Of a DNA stretch of 64,000 nt, positions 46,201-55,553 are shown in pieces (position 1 is the first letter of the stretch; each line of letters begins with the position of its first letter). Below the pieces are notes generated by a model. That model searched no databases and was not told the DNA's origin. It saw nothing but the letters and a program-made list of their open reading frames with translations. The position numbers and the translations under genes were made by a program. The DNA comes from Halichondria panicea (Eukaryota > Porifera > Demospongiae > Suberitida > Halichondriidae), in contig NC_087382.1 in the NCBI RefSeq assembly GCF_963675165.1, positions 6,558,315 to 6,622,314 on the forward strand. Reading direction: 5' to 3'.

Positions 46201-49200
46201 ATAATTATGGTATAACTTAGCTATTGTACTTAGCTCTGCGTGCACTCCCATACAGAAATAACTACCTTGTGTCAAGGGTGAAAAATTACACGGTTGTGGC
46301 AAGGTTGCAGCAACCTTGCCAGAACCATGGATTTGAAATTGTTTAAAGCTTGTTTCAAGGTTGTAGCCAGGTGGTTTAAACCTGGTTATGCAACAATGTG
46401 GTTTCAACCTGGTTACTAACAGGTTGCAACAAGGTACCGTATAGCGGGTAATTTTCGGGGGACAAAATATTCGTGGTTCAGCAATATTGAGACATTTCGT
46501 AACGAATAATATAAATTGAGTAATTATCAGAAAAGGTTGGTTTGTGGCTTACCTGGACCTCAACAAAGCTGATTCTCTGCAAAATGGATTCTCTTACACG
46601 TGGTATTGAGCGCGCATGCGCATTAGATCTACATCCAGGAATAGGGGTGTGTCTGCAGTTCAATCAATAATGGCTACTAAAATAGCTAGCTTCTTTAGCA
46701 GCTCTTTCTAACTCTTGTAGCCAACAAAAAGCTAGCGCTTAAGTGCAAGGCTAACTCATAAGTTGAATAGAAAGTTTGTGCGAACAGATGATGCTATGAA
46801 AGATTCTGAAGAGACTGCAACAGCCTTCAATGTGAGTCAAACTAGCCATAACTCGAGAAAGAAGCTTTAGTTTGCTAATCCACGAATCAAAATGCAAGAG
46901 AACGTGGCTAGAAGCCTATAGAAGCTGTTAGTTTTCGTCGCATTGTAACCGTTGAGCAGTTATAGCTGGAATACACACACACACAGACAGACAGACAGAC
47001 ACACACACAGTCAGCTTTACCGTTAGCCTCGATCCCAGGCCGATCCGTCTCTAATTGAACGCTAGATCGCCTCGACCTAGCGTTCAATTAGAGACGGATC
47101 GGCCTGGGATCGAGGCTACTTTACCGTATCCCTCGTGTGGCTACGCCTCGAGGCATAAATATTAAGCAAACTTTATAGTCTCTTCGAGAATCGATTAATG
47201 ATGAGAGATTGCTTGAGTTCCAAACAGTATACACCACTACGCTGCCTTTTCATGGCACGGTGACATGATGCACATTTGTCGTTTACTGCATCGATTAACC
47301 AGTGCATGGTTTACTACACAGCTTTCTCTGCTTGCTGGCGGCCTATACATAATTATAAGTGTCATAATTATAGGACCATATCTATCACAAATTACTTATG
47401 CTTCGTGATGAACAAGAGGGGTGGACGTATAGAGGTATAGGGGATGATGATTTGTACAAAATCTTAGAGACATACGTTCAACATTGTTATGCCTCAAGGC
47501 AAGAGGGATACGGTAAATCTGACAGTGACTGTGGCTGTAAATGCTGCAATGCGACGAAAACTAACAGTTTCTATATAGGCTTCAAGCTTGGATTTTGATT
47601 CATAGGTTACAAACTAAAGCTTCTTTCTCGAGTTATGGCTAGTTTGACTCGAACTCACATTTAAAGCTGGTTCAGCTTTCGTAGCACCATTTGTTTGCAC
47701 AAAAGTTTCTATTCAACTTATGATTTATAATCTAGCTTTTTATTAGCTACAAGAGTCAGAAAAGAGCAGCTAGCTAGTTAGTAGTCATTAATTTTGTGAC
47801 CTCTTGCAGACATACCCCTATAATTTTATATAGATTCACTTTCAAATTCAAATTGATTATAGAAAAAAGCTTAATTCCCCCTATACTAAGTCTCTTGCAC
47901 TATAATAATTATAACACTCTAATACTTTTGATAGAAAGAATGACATAGCGAGGCTAGGCATTAGCACAGCGCAGCTTGCAGCACTCGTTTGTCTGGCTTT
48001 TAATATCATGAATGCTACTTATTGGACATCTTAAAAATGTTGGCATCATAGTACTTCTTGGCCAACCATTGCAGCAACTTGGTGCACATTGGAGGAGGGC
48101 ATGATTCCTACTGACTCCTATTCGATCCACCTCACCAAGAGATACCCGAGATACCAATAGATGTGTCATTCATTTTGGCTTGTAAACCTAAACATCTAGT
48201 TGTTCTATTATAGAGTAGTCTGAGTTAGCTAAACTAGTATGCAGTAGGTCTGTCCTGCACTCTGCTAGACAGCTGACATTCACAAGATATGAACCAATTG
48301 GGGTGCACTTGCCATGTCTTTTACAAGGTTGTTACAAAATGAGCAACCAGAACGCAATGTTGCTGTAACTATTAATTTTTACAAGGTTGTAAATAATCAA
48401 TTGTACAGAATGACAACCACAATGCAATGTTGTTACAACCTGGCAAACAGGTTGTAACAACCTTTCTGCAACCAAACCACCTTGTAGCAAGCTTGTTACA
48501 ACCTTGACATTTATTGGTAGCTGCAAGAGTGACAATAAAGCTGAAAATCCACACTGTTTCATTAGATTATGAACTTTGAACTTTCGGCATCCTACAATCA
48601 TAGACGATCATTTCCCACTCTTTTTCCATTCTCTGTGTAATGTAAATTGTAACTAAGTGTGCTTGTGTGTATATTTAATAATAGTCCGCTAGATCTAGTA
48701 CGGTAGATTCATTGCTTTGGCGCCTCCACGGAGTCATCAGCACCTGCGGTGCTTTCTGCACTAGCTAGCTATTGGTAAGCTAGTCTCATCAGCTTCCCTT
48801 CCTACCATAATTGGGGAGAGGCCGTCTGAGCACTTTAGTCCAGAAGTCATTGCACAATGGAATTCTTGCATGACTAGGCAGGCAGCTATGAATTTTTATT
48901 TGGCTTGCTCTAAGAACGTTGCACAGGACTAGTAATATAATTATAGCTCCTTGACTAGTGAAAACAGCGAAAATTAAGCCCCTCGAAATGTGACAGTGCC
49001 AATGGAGGGGCCCTTAACGCGTACATAAAGAGGAGTAGTATCCAACTCCCACACACATTATTTTTTTATTATTATTTTTTTATTATTTATTTTATTATTT
49101 ATTTTTTTCCGTAAAGCAACTAGCTATCAATGCATGTATATCCCGTTGCTATGTTGTTGCCAAGTGCAATATGCAGCATAATGCACTGCTGAAAGTCATA

Positions 49201-52200
49201 GTGCACTGACCACAAAACGCCCTCTGGCATTAGACAGACAAATTATTATTATAGAAATAACTAGTATCAAAGTAAGTCCAGCCATGCAGGAATGTTCAGC
49301 ACTGCTGGAGTTTCTTCTTTGCAACTATGCAGGTTTTACAATTGTCCAAGGCTCATTTTGTGGAAGATTCTGTGTAGTCCTCAACTTCGTGATGCATGTC
49401 AATTCTGCTTCACCATAGCACTAGAAGCGGCTCTTTTTGCTGAGGGCTTGAGCTGTTTGCAGCAGTGTAGAGGCCAGCTTCTTTGGCTTGGTTGTGAGGC
49501 CGAGGATAGACAACTGTTGAGGGCTGTTCGAGCCAGCAGTTACACTGGGGCTGTTTCTTCGCATCAGTAGTAAGTGGGGTGGGGCTGTTTCTTTGCAGCG
49601 GTAGTGGGGTGGGGGGGGGGGGCTGTTTTGCAGTGGTTGTAACTCCAACAATTTTGTGTCAAGCCATTCGTCGGTCATGCCAATCTTATACGCTGCATAT
49701 ACTGGCATCTAGAAGAGCTGTGTCTAGAGTTGTCTTTGTCATATTTTTGTGCAGTTTATATTGTGTTACTAAGACAGTGTTATGTTGCTATGCCCTCGGG
49801 ATATAAACTAGTTATAACACGTGAACTCGGCATATATTGCACTCAGCCCTTGGGGCTTACGCCCTCGTGCTTCAGTGCAATATTTTCCATACATCCCTCG
49901 TGCCCGTGTTATAACTATAACATGTAAATAATAACTTCAGTTCAGTGGCACTCGGCCCTCTTGGCATGCCAGGTCCATTGTGTCGATGGATGCTATTGGA
50001 TGGTGAATGCTTGATCTTGCACCTCTTAGGCACATTGTAGCCGAGCGTAGTAGAGAATAACTCAGTTTACATCTGATCCGATCTTACTGTACGTCTTGTT
50101 CTGTTTCTGTGCTGTCATTGAGGCTATTCTTTTGTAGACTACATTTGCAATTGGGCCCATTCCTCCTGATGTTGAGAAGACATCCATGCTCCAATTCTCT
50201 TATGCGTTCATCGTATGCTCTTTTCTTCTCCAGTTCGTTCTTCTTGTAGCATTGACTGAGGGAAGTATGTCGATGACTCAGCGCGAAAGGGCTGAACACC
50301 CTTATGTCAAAAAATGCGCGGTTCCAATCTCTTTCCCAGAAGTTATCTGCTGCAATATCTAGACGGGCTCCTTCCTCTCTGTTTGCCGTTCTAAGTCTGA
50401 GTTGTTCTCCTGAGAGAGGTTGGAGTGGTGGTTCAGTTCCAACGTTGTGGCAAACCCCCGCTGTAATGTCCCTCAGTTCGTTGTGGCGGATTGAAGGGAA
50501 TCCTCCACGACTGCATATTAGTGAGTGCTCGACTGTGAATTGGTGACCACAGATGCAGTGTGATGGTAGATTTGAAGGTCACCAGCCATAACGTAGACAG
50601 AGGGCATCTCGAAATGCACCTTTGTGGAGGGCAAACCCATGTTCATCAATGGGTAGGGTGGCGAGCCAACTTGATATTCCCTTCTCCGTTGAAACTTGCA
50701 TTGCCCTCTTTATGTTGTTTGATAGCTTGCTTTCCAGCTCTGCCGCTGCTTGTGAGTCTGATTGTTTGCGTATTTTTACTGCTTTTTCTTGGCATTGAGT
50801 TGCCTCCTGCACACACATTCCATTCTACTTCTAGGACTGAGTTCGTCACTAACACTTATATAGTTGTAGCCATGAATTAATAAATGTTGGCTGGTGGTAC
50901 AAACCACACGTGTGTATGCTGATATCATAATTAACCACCTCACCTACGCACCTATTTAAGATGCGGTCTGACATATTCCTACCGAAACCTGGTTAACACT
51001 ACTCCTCTTTATGTGTACTCCTGGCCTAGAAATAAAAAATATTGGGAAAAAAAATTTTGTTTACAGGTGCCTACTTCAACCCTTCCTCTACCTACCTATA
51101 AAAACTGGGCTCTCTACGAAGCTTTATACCACACTTACGTCACCACAAATTGATCTCATTGGTCAACAGCTGTAGGATATATAGAATATTAGCATACAGC
51201 CCCAGGCATGCACAGTTTTTCAAATTGTTTTTTTGTTTTTTTATTTGTTCAAGAAAGTAAGCAAAGAGAAAAGAGCCTTGCTTGACGGTACTAAGACTTA
51301 AAGCGACGGCAGAAACACGGAAGGTGCTCTCCAACAAGATTGCTAAGCTTCCATGGGTCCTTGGGCACGGTTTAGATACATTTTACTTGCAACTCCAGTA
51401 AGGGACGTCGAATGGTCAACGCTTGGACCAAGGAGCATCTGTAGGAGTCAACATGTTGCTCAACTAGCTCTCTGACGGCTGCAAAATCCGGCATAGTCTT
51501 GTTCTTTTTTGCAGTCTGCATCGTGATTGAATTGTTGCTAGGGGGAGGTGCTTTTATAGTGCTGCGGTCACGTGGTATAAGTCAGATATGCCACACCTAC
51601 TCGGAGGATATATGGGTGCATATCCTCCTCTTAGGTGTGGTATATCCTATACTTAAACAGATCAAGCCTAAATGGGCGTGGCCCGCCTCCAAAAAGGAGA
51701 CGGGTTGCTAGCATTTGTTCTGCTGCAGAAAAACATGTAGCACCAATCAGATTGCAGACTGCTTGCATTACGTAAGCAGTCTGCATTCAGGAATGCATGT
51801 TCACCAATCAGATTGTATCTCTTACGAAATGCATTTTCTGTTGGCTTCCAAGCTCCTCCCCTTCTCTGCAGCAAGCTGAGCTCTGTGGTTATAGGTGCGG
51901 CTAATATTCATAGTTAGTACGCGATGCAGCAGAACAAATGCTAGATAGGGCTGCAACCCGTCTCCTTTTTGGAGGCGGGCCACGCCCATCTAGGTCAAAC
52001 CGTGGAACGTTCATCTTTTACAATGAAATTAATTGCTGTCTACATGAGGGGAAATTCCCTATTATAGTCAAAGTAGAAAAGATTATAACTTGTACAGGAC
52101 TATTTCATCAGCCCAGTACTTACAATCATCAAGAGGAGCCAGGTATATTATAGCTCTATACTTACATAATAATATTTAGCAACAAAATTAGATTAGAATA

Positions 52201-54607
52201 GCTAGCTTGGCGTAGATCCACTCTTGCCACTTGTCCCCTCATAAACCCTCCATAACGACCTACAGATAAACAGTAAGTTAGGATAGACACAATATCAATT
52301 CATTATAACAAGACTTGAAAGCTTACCATTCGAGCGACAGGAGTCTTTGTCTCTTTATTTCTTCGAAAATCTTGCCAAGCCTACATAGCAGAGTCCTACC
52401 TTCATCTAACTAACTCGTCTTCTCCAGAAAATCCTTTATGAGTATACGGAAGTGCCCAGAAGTCAACAATTGAACTTCACAATTATTCATGAACTTTGAG
52501 CGTCGTTGCAATACTTCCCTCGAACATATCTTAGGATCTAGGAAGTCGATCTTGGTACCATTTTGAAGCTTAAAGGACGCTCTATCCGGTTCATAGTCCT
52601 GTTGTTGGAGACGACTAGTGTTGCTTAAAAGAGAACCTGGCAACTCGGTGGACACGTCTGCAGTTGCAGTTTTGAAGGAGGTATGAAATTATTGGTCATG
52701 CTCCTTATAAAACTTGCTTCTACATTATCATTTCTTAGCAAGAGACTGCAACAAAGGCTGGGGTTACGAGCTGGTTATGGTGCTACGGCCCAAGAACATA
52801 GACTCAAACGTTAACAGAGATCGTTCAATCATGAGGACTCTTGTCATGTGTGCAGTTAGTTTTTCTGTGAAGTGTCAGTATGAATGCATCCGTGACAAAG
52901 ACCATGGCTCATCAAAAAGAGAGTCCAATCTGTCTCTGGAGAAAAAGTATCTTGTTGCAGTTATTAAAAAAGCAACAAGTAATGCTCATCTTGCAAAATG
53001 TTTGGATGTGGTAGTCCGATATACTCAGAACTAAAGAAAAATTGTCTCTGCTAGTTTATAAATCGATTCGAATTCTTAGTTTAGTGGTGTTAATGATCGA
53101 TGGTAATGCATTGGCATACTCAAAAAACATTTATCCATGTGGACGTTGGCCAAGGCAAAGAAATCGCAGGTATATCTGAACAAAGAAAGCGCGTGATAAT
53201 GTGACTATAAAATTTAATGGTAAATCAGGAGGTGCTTCTGAAATCGCTATGATACGAAGAATATCTAGGGTGCTTTTGAGAGAGCTTTGCCTCAACAAGG
53301 ATTTGCCCGAGAAAGGAAAGCAGTGTAAAGAAAGTAAGCTTCGCTTTTCAATTGCTGGTGAAAAGAAACACCTGTTGTTATCTGGAAAAGTCTAAATGTT
53401 TCAGACGTTTTGATAAAAGCAGGCTACGTGCCTAAAGCCGGTGAGATTCTGGACAGAGCCGGAATAGCGAAAGTCAATGACTTCCAGTTTGCGGAATCAT
53501 TGGGAGCTTAAAACAAGCAGACTAGACGCATAATAATTATGATATTGATGTTCATCTAGCTCAAAGCTGTGGAGAAGTGCAAAGTATTTTTTTTGAAAAT
53601 TGGAACTAGAAGTGGCTAAAACAAATAATGTTGTAGCTCATCAAGTAAAGTATCCACATTGAAGCAAACATAACCTTCTCGGACGTAGATTCATATAGAT
53701 ACATGCTGTGCACTTTAATTAAGTATTATTGTGTCGACATAGGGTAACGTACACCATGATTATAATTATGTAGAAAAAAAACCCAATAAAGGACACCTCC
53801 GAATAGCGGTCTTCCACCAACTTGTCCGTTATTCGGAGGTTCCACTATATATATGTTTTTATCCATGCAGGTAGATCTTCTTTTGAATCAGAACCCTGTG
53901 GATGCGTTAGCTGTTGTTGTGCACGAAGATAAAGCGTTTGCCATGGCTAAAACTCTTTGTGAAAAACTAAAGAATGTAATACACAGGTAAGTGTGAGTAA
54001 TTAGACTCTAGCTAGTGTTACGTGCTTAGTGTCTCACTTACAGACAGCTTTTTGAGATTGCGATTCAAGCATCTGTCTGCAATAAAATTATTGTGAGGGA
54101 AACGTGAGTTTAAGATTGTTTTTATTTTGTGTTCTTACATCTTGCTCGCAGAGTGAAGGCATTGAGGAAAAATGTTACAGCTAAATGTGTAAGTGAATCA
54201 AGCATTAGCTGTGTGCAGTCGTAAGAATTATGTACAGTCAGAGAGTATAATTATAATTATGTATACGGTAATACAATTTGAGCCCGAGTGTACGTATTAG
54301 CAATAATTATAGCACGAGGGCATGACGTAATAACCTACTTATTGCAATAATTTAAAGAATCAAATTTAAAGGATCCTAATGGACGAATCAGATTGCAGGA
54401 TTCTACCCGACTGCATTAGCATACATCAATGCTGATGTCTGACCACATTGAGCAATAAATAATTATGCCTATACACTGCAGTATGGAGGTGATATCACAA
54501 GAAAAATGAAGTTGTTGAGGAAGCAGAAGGAAGGAAAGCTACGACTTAAGGTCATAAACAATGTTGAACTAAGCAAAGAAGCCTTTGTTAGGATAATTCG
54601 AAAATGA
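26677..54607 (+). CDS. GUF1: GUF1, mitochondrial EF4/LepA-type translation GTPase, 19 exons
   Basis: GUF1 is the mitochondrial homologue of bacterial LepA/EF4, a ribosome-dependent GTPase that supports translation under stress. Exons: 26677-26782, 29290-29441, 30146-30226, 30278-30355, 30444-30527, 31095-31159, 31201-31313, 31658-31748, 34010-34139, 34426-34614, 34678-34726, 34776-34822, 34873-34974, 38777-38910, 42999-43044, 53871-53986, 54044-54103, 54152-54188, 54482-54607. All joints are GT-AG with matching phases, total 1806 nt, no stops. Seen in order: G1 AHVDHGKST, switch [11 protein letters not shown]3 DTPGHVDF (split by an intron), G4 NKID (split), G5 SAK, domain II, domain III, and the EF4-specific C-terminal domain ending with [12 protein letters not shown] and a basic tail. 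The start codon and presequence are not resolved. The gene spans about 28 kb because of repeat-filled introns. Confidence 0.95.
27268..27899. mobile_element. CAGAGGAGG foldback element, copy A (632 bp)
   Basis: The left end CAGAGGAGGGAGGACATGAT continues through ACCTTAGCTCTAATTAGCTA and a CTTTTAATGA block. The right end repeats these in inverse for about 90 bp. The interior has a diverged tandem of roughly 35-40-bp units (27440-27650, GCACTCCTGTCTCC cores), also present in inverse in copy D (36047-36637). No clear target duplication here. Confidence 0.8.
28128..28194. repeat. 67-bp palindrome
   Basis: Arms CTAGTCTCATGAATCAGC... and ...GCTGATTCATGAGACTAG, with an inner CCGTTCTTTTGG/CCAAAAGAACGG pair, form an almost perfect hairpin. 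It sits inside a copy of the 0.7-kb dispersed repeat. Confidence 0.85.
28742..29189. mobile_element. CAGAGGAGG foldback element, copy B (448 bp)
   Basis: The ends CCGAGGAGGTTC... and ...GAACCTCCTCTG with the inner AGGGTCAAAAGGTCA pair are inverted. The 9-bp flanks AGTCAGCAA (28733-28741) and AGTCAGCAT (29190-29198) differ at one base. Confidence 0.8.
29442..31094. other. Short GUF1 introns with repeat scraps
   Basis: The intron 29442-30145 holds a one-sided TAGCCTCC end at 29534 and a diverged AGTAGACTCTC-type segment (29668-29720). The intron 30528-31094 holds a partial (GT)n repeat (30650-30980) ending in the hairpin CACCAGCGGTGCTTTCATT near 31050. No gene is seen. Confidence 0.6.
31201..34974 (+). 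CDS. GUF1: GUF1 middle exons: domains II and III
   Basis: Seven exons encode [20 protein letters not shown], the domain II beta-barrel ([20 protein letters not shown]; then [20 protein letters not shown] after a 2.3-kb intron), the [17 protein letters not shown] segment, [20 protein letters not shown] and [19 protein letters not shown]. At 31748 the donor is GTTAGT, inside an open stretch; splicing there keeps the family text YSL-HTGQVGY, while the nearby GTAGGT would break the frame. Confidence 0.93.
31749..34009. other. GUF1 intron (2.3 kb); no gene seen
   Basis: It contains a TATAGCGCGAAATTT / CCTATACGGTAT miniature element (about 32602-32842) and a hairpin (33131-33222) with ATCTATGTGTTATAGTGTCC arms around CACGAGGGCTTTGCCCGAGG. 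The remainder is unremarkable A+T-rich DNA. Confidence 0.6.
35205..35620. mobile_element. CAGAGGAGG foldback element, copy C (416 bp)
   Basis: CAGAGGAGGTCGGACATCAC opens the left arm, and the inverse GTGATATCCGACCTCCCCTG closes the right. The arms extend over about 110 bp including GCTGACTCAGCAGTAG / CTACTGCTGAGTCAGC. The centre has a small GCCGCCC hairpin. The target duplication is degraded. Confidence 0.75.
36047..36637. mobile_element. CAGAGGAGG foldback element, copy D (591 bp)
   Basis: The left CAGAGGAGGGAGGACACGAT and the inverse right end match for about 100 bp. The perfect 9-bp duplication ATAATGTAG lies at 36038-36046 and 36638-36646. The interior carries 35-40-bp tandem units (GGATCCTGTCTCCAGGAT) that give a short, non-conserved open frame. 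Confidence 0.88.
37164..37222. repeat. (CA)n microsatellite
   Basis: Almost pure CA dinucleotides for about 58 bp, inside a copy of the dispersed (CA)n-core repeat. Confidence 0.95.
38777..54607 (+). CDS. GUF1: GUF1 3' exons: EF4-specific C-terminal region
   Basis: Six exons encode [39 protein letters not shown] (split by a 4.1-kb intron), [20 protein letters not shown] (after a 10.8-kb intron), [23 protein letters not shown] and [18 protein letters not shown], the signature of EF4. The stop TGA is at 54605-54607. No AATAAA is evident just after it. Confidence 0.93.
39184..39746. mobile_element. TAGCCTC foldback element, copy 2 (563 bp)
   Basis: The left end TAGCCTCGATTCCAGGCCGC is inverse to the right end GGGCTGGGATTGAGGCTA. 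The 9-bp flanks GAGATAATC (39175-39183) and GAGATGATC (39747-39755) differ at one base. Confidence 0.8.
40387..40779. mobile_element. CAGAGGAGG foldback element, copy E (393 bp)
   Basis: The ends CAGAGGAGGTTGGTCACGAT and the inverse ATCGTGACCAACCTCCTCTG match over about 60 bp. The duplicated flank is GTAGTGTG (40379-40386; 40780-40787). It interrupts a copy of the dispersed (GT)n repeat, whose text resumes directly after it. Confidence 0.87.
40908..41525. mobile_element. TATACCACAC element, copy 1 (618 bp)
   Basis: It begins TATACCACACTTATGTCACC and ends AGGTGTGGTATA. Most of it is repeated at 51125-51644 in the same orientation. It includes a long palindrome (about 41388-41520). An antisense frame of 63 codons is shared by both copies, but I do not recognise it. 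Confidence 0.8.
41388..41520. repeat. Long palindrome (arms about 60 bp)
   Basis: CCACACCTACTCGGAGGATAT...GCTACCGTGGTTAC is followed, after a short GC-rich loop, by its inverse ...GTAACCACGGTAGC...ATATCCTCCTCTTAGGTGTGG. Confidence 0.85.
42359..42571. mobile_element. Foldback element, about 213 bp
   Basis: The left arm AGATACCTACTATACACACA...TAGATCTAAGAGGTAA is matched in inverse by TTACCTCTTAGATCTA...GTAGGTATCT. It interrupts a copy of the dispersed (GT)n repeat. No coding. Confidence 0.75.
43320..43384. repeat. (GT)n microsatellite
   Basis: GT and GC dinucleotide run of about 65 bp following GGATACGGTAAAGCTAACTG, the same edge seen in other copies of the dispersed repeat. Confidence 0.93.
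43807..44705 (+). pseudogene. Decayed two-exon gene fragment of unknown identity
   Basis: ATG at 43807 opens [19 protein letters not shown]. The reading continues only if the frame shifts near 43893 (into [20 protein letters not shown]) and again near 43995 ([12 protein letters not shown]), reaching a good donor CAA/GTAAGT at 44030. A second exon, 44619-44705, follows acceptor TTTCTCAG with [20 protein letters not shown] and a donor GTAAGT. I see no third exon. The compositional quality and intact splice signals suggest a duplicated, truncated protein gene inserted in the GUF1 intron. I do not recognise the family. Confidence 0.45.
44804..45389. mobile_element. TAGCCTC foldback element, copy 3 (586 bp)
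   Basis: The left end TAGCCTCGATTCCAGGCCGC and the right end CCTTGTGAAGGAGGCTA are inverse at the tips. The perfect 9-bp duplication GCACCCCAC lies at 44795-44803 and 45390-45398. The two arms resemble different variants of the family (TAGCCTCGATT and TAGCCTCCTTC types). Confidence 0.83.
46580..47160. repeat. Dispersed repeat family with (CA)n core, copy 2
   Basis: It matches 20890-21365 base for base over long stretches in the same orientation, and is interrupted by a 95-bp palindromic element at 47024-47118. Confidence 0.85.
47024..47118. mobile_element. TAGCCTC element, copy 4: 95-bp almost perfect palindrome
   Basis: TAGCCTCGATCCCAGGCCGA... runs about 43 bp and is repeated in inverse after a loop of about 10 bp. 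The perfect 9-bp duplication CTTTACCGT flanks it (47015-47023; 47119-47127). The sister repeat at 21328-21336 has a single CTTTACCGT and no insert. It is nothing but two terminal repeats. Confidence 0.92.
49130..49925. repeat. Dispersed repeat (CCCGAGGGCATAGC family), second copy, inverse
   Basis: Inverse of parts of 23400-25030. It carries the uninterrupted site (CTGTTCGAGCCAGCAGTTAC around 49525-49545) that corresponds to the insertion point of the 745-bp TAGCCTC element in the other copy. It also includes a G-run (49608-49622). Confidence 0.8.
50090..50830 (-). pseudogene. Retroelement 3' fragment (zinc motif and endonuclease-like region)
   Basis: Reading leftward, the frame has [20 protein letters not shown] and [11 protein letters not shown], then a stop (TGA at the codon after W, about 50579), and continues in the same frame through a Cys-His cluster ([15 protein letters not shown]), [21 protein letters not shown] and [10 protein letters not shown] to about 50090. 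This block is familiar from the C-terminal part of reverse-transcriptase proteins in cnidarian and sponge genomes. The D...D-x-R pattern after the zinc site resembles a restriction-like endonuclease. No reverse transcriptase domain remains, so it is a truncated, dead copy. The family assignment is tentative. Confidence 0.6.
51125..51644. mobile_element. TATACCACAC element, copy 2 (520 bp)
   Basis: Same orientation as 40908-41525 and nearly identical, but with the inner part of the palindrome missing (one CGGAGGATAT remains) and a few smaller deletions. It ends AGGTGTGGTATA, followed by TCCTATAC as in copy 1. Confidence 0.8.
51672..51989. mobile_element. 318-bp miniature inverted-repeat element
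   Basis: The end ATGGGCGTGGCCCGCCTCCA... is inverse to ...TGGAGGCGGGCCACGCCCAT over about 55 bp (including GCTAGCATTTGTTCTGC / GCAGAACAAATGCTAG with small gaps). There is an inner hairpin CAGACTGCTTGCATTACGTA. No coding. Confidence 0.8.
53780..53850. repeat. Short inverted repeat beside the GUF1 acceptor
   Basis: ACACCTCCGAATAGCGG and CCGTTATTCGGAGGTTCC form a hairpin just before the 53871 exon. Possibly an AGTAGACTCTC-family relic. Confidence 0.6.
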
Positions 54608-54769
54608 CGTTAATGCTTTTACAGATAAAGAAGATTCTTATTTAAGGAGTGCATGCTTAAAAAAAGTGATCAGTATTAAGTTGTAACGATGTCCTATCAT
54701 GCCCCGTCTTTCCTACCCTATGCGGGTATATATTATATACCTACATGTATAAGCGTGCTGCAAAAAGGT

Positions 54770-55140
54770 TTGGCAACGCGCGTAGCCAGGATTTTGGAGA
54801 AAGGGGTGCTATCATAGATGAAAGAGGAGCCGCGCAGCGCGTTGACCGGAAGCCACACCTCTTATTAATGATGTCATAATTAACTTATCTGCCAAGTTGG
54901 GCGTGGCTGAACGTTTATTTGCATAGAGAAGCTGGCCACGATCACATGCACAAAAGAGAACTAGTTGATAGATGCTGAATCGTTTTCCTCTTTGCTATAC
55001 TAGCTAGCTAGCATCCTAGCTGCAGCAAGATCTGGAACAGAAGGGGTGCTTAGCTGGATAATCAGATACATTTCTCTGTGATTTGTATACTTGACTCACG
55101 CTGGTTGGGGGTGCTCGAGCACCCCCCTGGCTACGCCCCT
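54770..55140. mobile_element. hAT-like miniature element (GGGGCGTAGCCAGG ends)
   Basis: The right end reads inward CAGGGGCGTAGCCAGGGGGG. The left end is a degraded inverse (GCGCGTAGCCAGGATTTTGG). Flanks TTTGGCAA and ATTGGCAT match at 6 of 8 bases, as for an old 8-bp hAT duplication. Confidence 0.55.
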
Positions 55141-55182
55141 GATTGGCATCACAGTAGATCTAATTACCAAGTAGATTCTACC

Positions 55183-55553
55183 CAGAGGAGGTAGGACACG
55201 CATCATGTGCGCCTCAGTAATTAAAAAAAAGGTCATAACTTTTCCTCAGCAGTCAGCATGCGCATTAGATGGCGGCAACTATGCATGCAGTACAGTGCAG
55301 AATAGATTGACAGATCACAAGCTAGCCGTCGATGGAGCTCGCCCCGTCTACTACGGAAAGCAGTCTAGGGAGGTTAACTCAGGTAGGTTGCCGTATTCCA
55401 TAACAGTTGAAGGTGATGTAGAGAGCACATCTACTACAGGCACCATGGCTACACTGAAATGTAAGGAAAGGTTAAAGGTCAATAGCCTAACGTAAACATT
55501 ATGCCACACATTCCGTTGCCATGTGACTGATAGCACATGTCCCACCTCCTCTG
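55183..55553. mobile_element. CAGAGGAGG foldback element, copy F (371 bp)
   Basis: The end CAGAGGAGGTAGGACACG is inverse to TGTCCCACCTCCTCTG. The 9-bp flanks GATTCTACC (55174-55182) and GATTCTACT (55554-55562) differ at one base. The open frame inside has no recognisable product. Confidence 0.83.

Larger units (their letters stand above)
43045..53870. other. GUF1 intron (10.8 kb)
   Basis: The parts not listed separately include GTTGCAACAAGG / CAACCTTG-rich short inverted repeats (46270-46430; 48320-48510), a broken dispersed repeat (47480-47770; 48525-48760), A/T-only low complexity (49058-49110) and a gene-poor stretch 52150-53870. In the last, open frames at 52410-52655 (-), 52714-53034 (+) and 53201-53395 (+) look protein-like in composition, but I recognise no family and see no joined gene. 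Confidence 0.55.

Noticed and set aside
52410-53395. Cluster of three medium open frames on both strands
   Set aside because: Composition is protein-like, but no domain, joined exon structure or repeat relation could be supported; noted only within the intron entry.
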